Assembly (NCBI GenBank): GCA_964351595.1
Contig: CAYGOT010000013.1
Coordinates: forward strand, 1-64,000
Length of the DNA stretch: 64,000 nt
DNA from: UBA6059 sp964351595
GTDB taxonomy: Bacteria > Bacteroidota > Bacteroidia > Cytophagales > Cyclobacteriaceae
Direction of reading: 5' to 3'
The notes beneath the pieces are model-generated. The model searched no databases, was not told where the DNA came from, and was given only the letters and a program-made list of their open reading frames with translations. Numbering within the stretch: position 1 is the first letter of the stretch; each line of letters opens with the position of its first letter. Below, one piece after another: positions 60,004-64,000 of this stretch. A program made the position numbers and the translations under genes.

Positions 60004-61128
60004 ATGAAATCTATTTTTTCAGCAGTGCTCGTGTGTTCATTCCTGAGCATTGTTTCCTCCGCCCATGCGCAATTTGAAGTTTTCGGTTCGATAGAGGGCT
60101 ATGTCTACGACAGTCTCACCGATGAGCCGGTCATTGGTGCCAATGTCTTCATTAGTAACTCTATGATAGGTGTAGCGACCGATTTGGAGGGGCATTATTT
60201 TCTAGAGCGAGTACCCGTTGGGGACTTTGAGTTGGTCTTTTCACACATCACTTATGACCCGCGCAGCTTTGTGGTTTCTGTTGCGTCAGCCGAATTCACT
60301 GAGAAAAATGTAGCACTATTGCCCAATATCAAGGAGCTCCAAGAGGTGACGGTAAAGGGCAAAGTCGATAGGGAATGGCGTAGGTCCCTGGGCTTTTTCG
60401 AAAAATATTTTCTGGGCACCAGCTTTAATGCCAACAAATGCACCATCAGAAATCCAGGGGTGCTCGACTTTCAATATGATCCACTTACACGGGTGACCCA
60501 CGTGATCGGCGAGGATGAGTTGATCATAGACAATGAGGCGCTTGGTTTCACGGTTTACTACATATTGGAGCGGTTCGAGTTCGACAATGACTACAAGATC
60601 ATGCTCGGAAAGAGTCGGTTTCAGCTAATGGAAGCACCTGATGAAAAGACGGAGGCCAAATGGAAAAAGAACCGGGATCGGGCTTACTACGGGTCAATGC
60701 AGCATTTCTTCTCATCCTTGATGAAGGATGAGTTGAAGGATAACGGGTTTAAGATATACCGCCTACAGACCCTACCGGAAAATAGTACTGAGCCGCGCTA
60801 TGAGATCAAGCCGAGCCAGATGATGAGCTTCGGTGGCTTGAATATGAAGCGGAAAGTCTTTTTCCCAGACTACCTGGAGATCGTCTACGAAGATGAGCCA
60901 GAGCCCACCGCCTACCGACAATATGTGGACAGTGCACCCAAAGGCGAAAAAACCGTCAACATAGAATCGCGCAGCGCACAAACCTCATTGTTGAGCCTGA
61001 GAGATAAGCCTCTTGAAGTTGACAAATCAGGCTATGTGTACAATCCCACGGACTACATCGTCTATGGCTACTGGGCATGGGAGCGTATGGCCGAACTCAT
61101 GCCGTTTGACTATGTGCCGGGCATGTGA
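60004..61128 (+). CDS. Exported protein with CarboxypepD-regulatory-like domain
   Basis: 374 residues. Signal peptide ending SSAHAQ (near residue 23). Residues about 30-115 form a carboxypeptidase-regulatory-like beta sandwich: GYVYDSLTDEPVIGANVFIS, GVATDLEGHYFLERVPVGDF. In Bacteroidota this domain often begins TonB-dependent receptors, but here no plug or barrel follows; instead a domain of about 250 residues with many aromatic and charged residues and no known motif. Probably periplasmic or outer-membrane-associated. Divergent from the TRAP genes; no operon partner. Confidence 0.8.
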   Translation: MKSIFSAVLVCSFLSIVSSAHAQFEVFGSIEGYVYDSLTDEPVIGANVFISNSMIGVATDLEGHYFLERVPVGDFELVFSHITYDPRSFVVSVASAEFTEKNVALLPNIKELQEVTVKGKVDREWRRSLGFFEKYFLGTSFNANKCTIRNPGVLDFQYDPLTRVTHVIGEDELIIDNEALGFTVYYILERFEFDNDYKIMLGKSRFQLMEAPDEKTEAKWKKNRDRAYYGSMQHFFSSLMKDELKDNGFKIYRLQTLPENSTEPRYEIKPSQMMSFGGLNMKRKVFFPDYLEIVYEDEPEPTAYRQYVDSAPKGEKTVNIESRSAQTSLLSLRDKPLEVDKSGYVYNPTDYIVYGYWAWERMAELMPFDYVPGM

Positions 61129-61196
61129 TCATGCTGACGGACGCCCTCCTGTAGCAAGTTTATCATAGAGCCGACCATAGAGCGATAGGCATTCAC

Positions 61197-61204
61197 TACT
61201 TTTG
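61197..61204 (+). promoter_or_regulatory. -7 box directly before rlmN
   Basis: TACTTTTG, exact TAnnTTTG match, ending 5 bases before the rlmN GTG start. Transcription would begin at or next to the start codon, suggesting a leaderless mRNA. Confidence 0.5.
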
Positions 61205-61209
61205 CACCT

Positions 61210-62265
61210 GTGAGTGCTACCGCAACAAAAAAAGACATCCGTAAACTGAGCTTTGAGCAGATCCGAGCAGAGGTCGAGCTGCTAGGTGAAAAGCCATTTA
61301 GAGCCAAGCAAATCTGGGAGTGGCTCTGGCAAAAATCAGCACACTCTTTTGAAGAGATGAGCAGCTTGTCGAAGACCACCCGCGAGCAGCTGGCAGATAA
61401 GTTTGACTTATTACCGATAGGTGTGAGTGATAAGCAGGTGTCTAATGATAAGACCATCAAGTCTGCCTTCAAACTGCATGACGGTCACCTAATAGAAGGA
61501 GTTTTGATTCCCGCTGATGATCGGATGACAGCCTGTGTTTCTTCCCAGGTCGGTTGTTCCCTAACGTGTAAGTTTTGTGCCACTGGCTATATGGATCGCA
61601 TGCGTAACCTGGATGCAGCGGAGATCTACGATCAGGTAGTGGAGATCGCTAACCAGGCGGAGCAGCATTATCAAGTGCCTCTTTCCAATATTGTCTATAT
61701 GGGGATGGGAGAGCCGTTGCTCAACTATGCCAATGTGCTGAAGAGTATCGAGCACATTACTTCACCAGAAGGGCTGGGTATGTCGCCTCGGCGTATTACA
61801 GTATCTACCGCCGGTATTGCCAAGATGATCAGGAAGCTCGCCGATGATGAGGTCAAGTTTAAACTGGCTGTATCTCTGCACGCTGCTAACGACACCAAGC
61901 GCAACACCATCATGCCGATCAATGAGTCGAACTCTCTGGAAGCGCTGCGTGAGGCACTGCAATACTTTTATAAAAAGACAAGATCAAGGGTCACTTTTGA
62001 GTACATACTCTTTTACGGCTTCAATGATGGTCTGGAGGACGCTGAAGAACTCTATCAGTTCACAAAGTACGTACCTAGCAAAGTGAATATCATCGAGTAT
62101 AACCCAATCAGCGAAGCAACCTTCACTAAAGCCGATCCCAGAGCTTTGGATAAGTTTGCCGCCTACCTGGAGGAGCGGGACGTGACGGTCGTTGTGAGGA
62201 GGAGCCGCGGCAAGGATATCGACGCGGCATGCGGTCAGCTTGCCAACAGAGATAAAACCAATTGA
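61210..62265 (+). CDS. rlmN: 23S rRNA A2503 C2-methyltransferase (dual with tRNA A37)
   Basis: Radical-SAM enzyme methylating A2503 of 23S rRNA and A37 of some tRNAs. 351 residues, starting at GTG; there is no ATG before the conserved IRKLSFEQIRAEVE region. RlmN N-terminal domain with FRAKQIWEWLWQKSAHSFEEM; [4Fe-4S] ligands Cys116, Cys120 and Cys123 (CSLTCKFCATG); MGMGEPLLNYANVL near 163-176; LAVSLHAAND near 220-229; and the C-terminal methyl-carrying Cys341 in DAACGQLAN. Complete. Confidence 0.95.
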   Translation: MSATATKKDIRKLSFEQIRAEVELLGEKPFRAKQIWEWLWQKSAHSFEEMSSLSKTTREQLADKFDLLPIGVSDKQVSNDKTIKSAFKLHDGHLIEGVLIPADDRMTACVSSQVGCSLTCKFCATGYMDRMRNLDAAEIYDQVVEIANQAEQHYQVPLSNIVYMGMGEPLLNYANVLKSIEHITSPEGLGMSPRRITVSTAGIAKMIRKLADDEVKFKLAVSLHAANDTKRNTIMPINESNSLEALREALQYFYKKTRSRVTFEYILFYGFNDGLEDAEELYQFTKYVPSKVNIIEYNPISEATFTKADPRALDKFAAYLEERDVTVVVRRSRGKDIDAACGQLANRDKTN

Positions 62266-62286
62266 TCCTTCGAGGGTTATTTTCCC

Positions 62287-62724
62287 ATGGAATTATCCTT
62301 ATCAGGAAAACTGCTAGTAGCATTGTTGCTGACTTCAGCTTTTAATACTGGTCTCATTTGGATTGTACAGATTGTCCATTACCCAGGTTTTCTGCGAATT
62401 AGCCCTGAGACTTACGCCAGTTACCAGCAGTTTCACATGCGAGCAATATCATTCATCGTAGCGCCGAGTATGGTGGTGGAGTTGCTACTAACTGTTGGCG
62501 GACTAGCCATTTCAGACTTGAATAGTTCTTATCTGTATTGGATCGCTGCTTTATGTTTGGCATTGGTATGGGCGGTCACTTTTTTTATAAGTGTACCACT
62601 TCATGGCTCATTGGTCAATGGATACAATGCTGAAGGTATTCAGCGCTTGATTGACACAAACTGGTTAAGGACAGCAGGATGGAGTTTGAGGACAGGGCTG
62701 TTAGCTTTGATATTATTGCGATAG
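62287..62724 (+). CDS. Four-helix integral membrane protein of unknown function
   Basis: 145 residues, four TM helices (about 7-28, 52-72, 82-103, 126-144). Between helices lie polar signature-like pieces: QIVHYPGFLRISPETYASYQ, FHMRAISFIVAPSMVVELL, SVPLHGSLVNGYNAEGIQRL and TNWLRTAGWSLRTGL. Conserved His residues in the first two suggest a possible cofactor or metal site (inference). I know this pattern only as an uncharacterised family. Begins 21 bp after rlmN and is probably co-transcribed. Confidence 0.65.
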   Translation: MELSLSGKLLVALLLTSAFNTGLIWIVQIVHYPGFLRISPETYASYQQFHMRAISFIVAPSMVVELLLTVGGLAISDLNSSYLYWIAALCLALVWAVTFFISVPLHGSLVNGYNAEGIQRLIDTNWLRTAGWSLRTGLLALILLR

Positions 62725-62734
62725 CAAAATATAG

Positions 62735-64000
62735 TTACCCAACCCAACGCTCTGCAATGAATAATCCAAGAAAATAGGCTTGGAGCAAAGTACTTATAAG
62801 GTAGAGCGGAATCCACCACTTTAGTCTTGTATGCTTGACTAATGCGTGAAAGTAGATAAAAGGAAGTGTGAGCACTATCAAAAAGTAAACTTGCCAATTA
62901 AGCTGACTTACAACTCTGTTTAGGCCGAATGTTAAAAGTCCCCATTCCAAGATCGAAAGCGACAGAATAAAAAAAAACGACTTTTTTCTATCAGCTCGCG
63001 TCGCTTGACTGGTCATTTCTTGAATAAATAAGAGAAAATAAGGAGTAGCAAAGACGTACCTATTTAGGCTGGCAATCACTGTACTGCCGGCCACATATTT
63101 ACCAGAAAACAACAGTACTACGCAGGTAATCCCTGCAAGATAGAACAGCGAAAACATGGCTGGCTTTTCTATTAGATATTCGGGACCAGTCTTTTTTTCA
63201 AAGAATGATCGAACTAGTATTACCCCGGATAAAATACCCACGAACAGGGCTAAATAATCTGCCCATGCCGAGCTTGGGATTGGTCTTGCCGTTAGAGGCA
63301 GGCTAGGAAAGTCCAGTACTCTTTCCCATTGTGCCTGAACCTCGAGGTAGTTAAAATGGACACCCGATTGATCAAATTGGTATAGTTGAACGGCCCAATT
63401 TACTATTAGCGCTACCGCTATTGGTAATAAGGAGTAGACATGGTCCTTTCTTGTAAATGACCAGTTTACCTTAATGAGGTAGGTGAAAAGAAAGCATAAT
63501 GAAAGAATGAATCCAATTGACCGGGTCGTGCATGCTAATACAACCCCTATCAAAATCAATGCTAAGTGGTCCTTGTTGAGACCTGCCAAAATGAAAGCAC
63601 CTCCCAGTAAAAAAAGTGCTTCCGAATAGGGCACCATAAAGAAAATGGCACTTGGAAAACTCGAGAATAGTATCAGTTGCCCTAATGGAATATTGAACTC
63701 TCGACTAATAATATAGACACTGATCAACGTAATGAGCCAATTTAAAATGGATACCCCCAGAGGCCCCAAATTGCTTAATTCCCAAAGCCATGCGAAAAGT
63801 GGATAATAGGCGACATTAGATTGGCTATTCGGAACATAGCTGTAACCTTCTAAGACAATTGACCAATACCAATCAGAATCCCATTGGTATCCAATATCAA
63901 AAATAGAACTGTCGGTGAGACCAATGTATTTCAGTAGACTAAAGCATATGACCAACAACGTGGTATGTAGCGTAGCAGCGATTAGATAAACTCTATAGGA
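62735..64000 (-). CDS. PIG-V/Gpi18-like membrane mannosyltransferase family, N-terminus cut by window edge
   Basis: The minus-strand frame is open to the window end (reading SYRVYLIAATLHTTLLVICF at the edge), so the true start is outside; the TTG at 63958 is not the start. At least 421 residues and about ten TM helices. The loop YQWDSDWYWSIVLEGYSY with the following YYPLFAW resembles the first luminal loop of PIG-V/Gpi18 mannosyltransferases, which use polyprenyl-phosphate mannose. Bacterial members probably add sugars to lipids or proteins at the outer face of the inner membrane. Acceptor unknown. Confidence 0.7.
   Translation of the reverse strand, partial: SYRVYLIAATLHTTLLVICFSLLKYIGLTDSSIFDIGYQWDSDWYWSIVLEGYSYVPNSQSNVAYYPLFAWLWELSNLGPLGVSILNWLITLISVYIISREFNIPLGQLILFSSFPSAIFFMVPYSEALFLLGGAFILAGLNKDHLALILIGVVLACTTRSIGFILSLCFLFTYLIKVNWSFTRKDHVYSLLPIAVALIVNWAVQLYQFDQSGVHFNYLEVQAQWERVLDFPSLPLTARPIPSSAWADYLALFVGILSGVILVRSFFEKKTGPEYLIEKPAMFSLFYLAGITCVVLLFSGKYVAGSTVIASLNRYVFATPYFLLFIQEMTSQATRADRKKSFFFILSLSILEWGLLTFGLNRVVSQLNWQVYFLIVLTLPFIYFHALVKHTRLKWWIPLYLISTLLQAYFLGLFIAERWVG

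Larger units (their letters stand above)
7669..60780. repeat. Dispersed 10-base word CCTACCGGAA
   Basis: Exact copies: plus strand 26634, 34961, 35525, 58895 and 60771; minus strand (as TTCCGGTAGG) 7669, 21941, 35989, 54506 and 58105 (leftmost positions). Four further sites keep the first eight bases: 3797, 4106, 51038 and about 32519 (minus). Eight of the ten exact copies are inside genes, two just before starts. Confidence 0.7.

Noticed and set aside
1..64000. CRISPR arrays, tRNA or rRNA genes, insertion sequences, prophage
   Set aside because: I looked for regular direct repeats, tRNA-like arms in all gaps and transposase or phage motifs and saw none. Short or divergent RNA genes could be missed by eye.

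Overview
The window reads as chromosomal DNA of a Bacteroidota bacterium, most likely a marine or soil Cytophagales-type organism (inference). Evidence: promoters of the Bacteroidota type (TAnnTTTG) before several genes, SecD and SecF fused in one protein, AccD without its zinc ribbon, a DUF4834 protein, many lipoproteins with a Bacteroidota-style lipobox, Na+-NQR subunit F, and an FKBP lipoprotein next to nrnA as in gliding bacteria. Genes are tightly packed, often overlapping by 1-44 bp. No rRNA, tRNA, CRISPR array, phage or insertion sequence was seen. There is one 10-base assembly gap inside a tolC-like gene.

Layout. 0-8.2 kb: rpsP (cut by the window edge), then the 2-oxoglutarate dehydrogenase operon sucA-sucB-lpd, with a four-helix-bundle gene set between sucB and lpd and bounded by GTAC-rich inverted repeats; a MORN-type lipoprotein; a decayed alpha/beta hydrolase. 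8.2-20.3 kb: carB, DUF4834, accD, nqrF, an arginase-fold protein with lost metal ligands, PspC, a lipoprotein dipeptidase and several unknown exported or membrane proteins. 20.4-25.9 kb: a divergent kynurenine/3-hydroxyanthranilate catabolic cluster (SDR and aldehyde dehydrogenase one way; 3-hydroxyanthranilate dioxygenase, kynureninase and kynurenine monooxygenase the other). 25.8-29.4 kb: TerB-like protein, carotenoid desaturase-like enzyme, MltF-type lytic transglycosylase. 29.5-34.9 kb: an RND efflux operon (adaptor, pump, outer-membrane factor).

34.9-44.3 kb: dxs with an overlapping hydrolase, scpA with a YbhN-like membrane protein, a poor region with gene remnants, then a cluster of AraC-type regulator, NTF2-like protein, hydrolase and a frameshifted VOC-family gene, and ndk. 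44.5-49.3 kb: nrnA, three successive FKBP-type lipoproteins, rdgB, udk and a small membrane protein. 49.3-64 kb: secDF, an unknown anchored protein, a Dabb protein, a Tet-like MFS pump, a DoxX/Gfo-Idh pair, a UPF0316-type protein, TRAP transporter dctQM without a binding protein, an exported CarboxypepD-regulatory-like protein, rlmN and two membrane proteins, the last cut by the window end.

What stands out most: (1) a 10-base word, CCTACCGGAA, which I count ten times on the two strands where composition predicts about 0.1, with a sister word CTACCGCAA seven more times; (2) the four-helix-bundle cassette with inverted ends inside the TCA operon; (3) conserved enzymes with missing catalytic or metal-binding residues (arginase-fold protein, SDR in the kynurenine cluster, third FKBP); (4) several candidate operator palindromes. 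All counts and alignments were done by eye.
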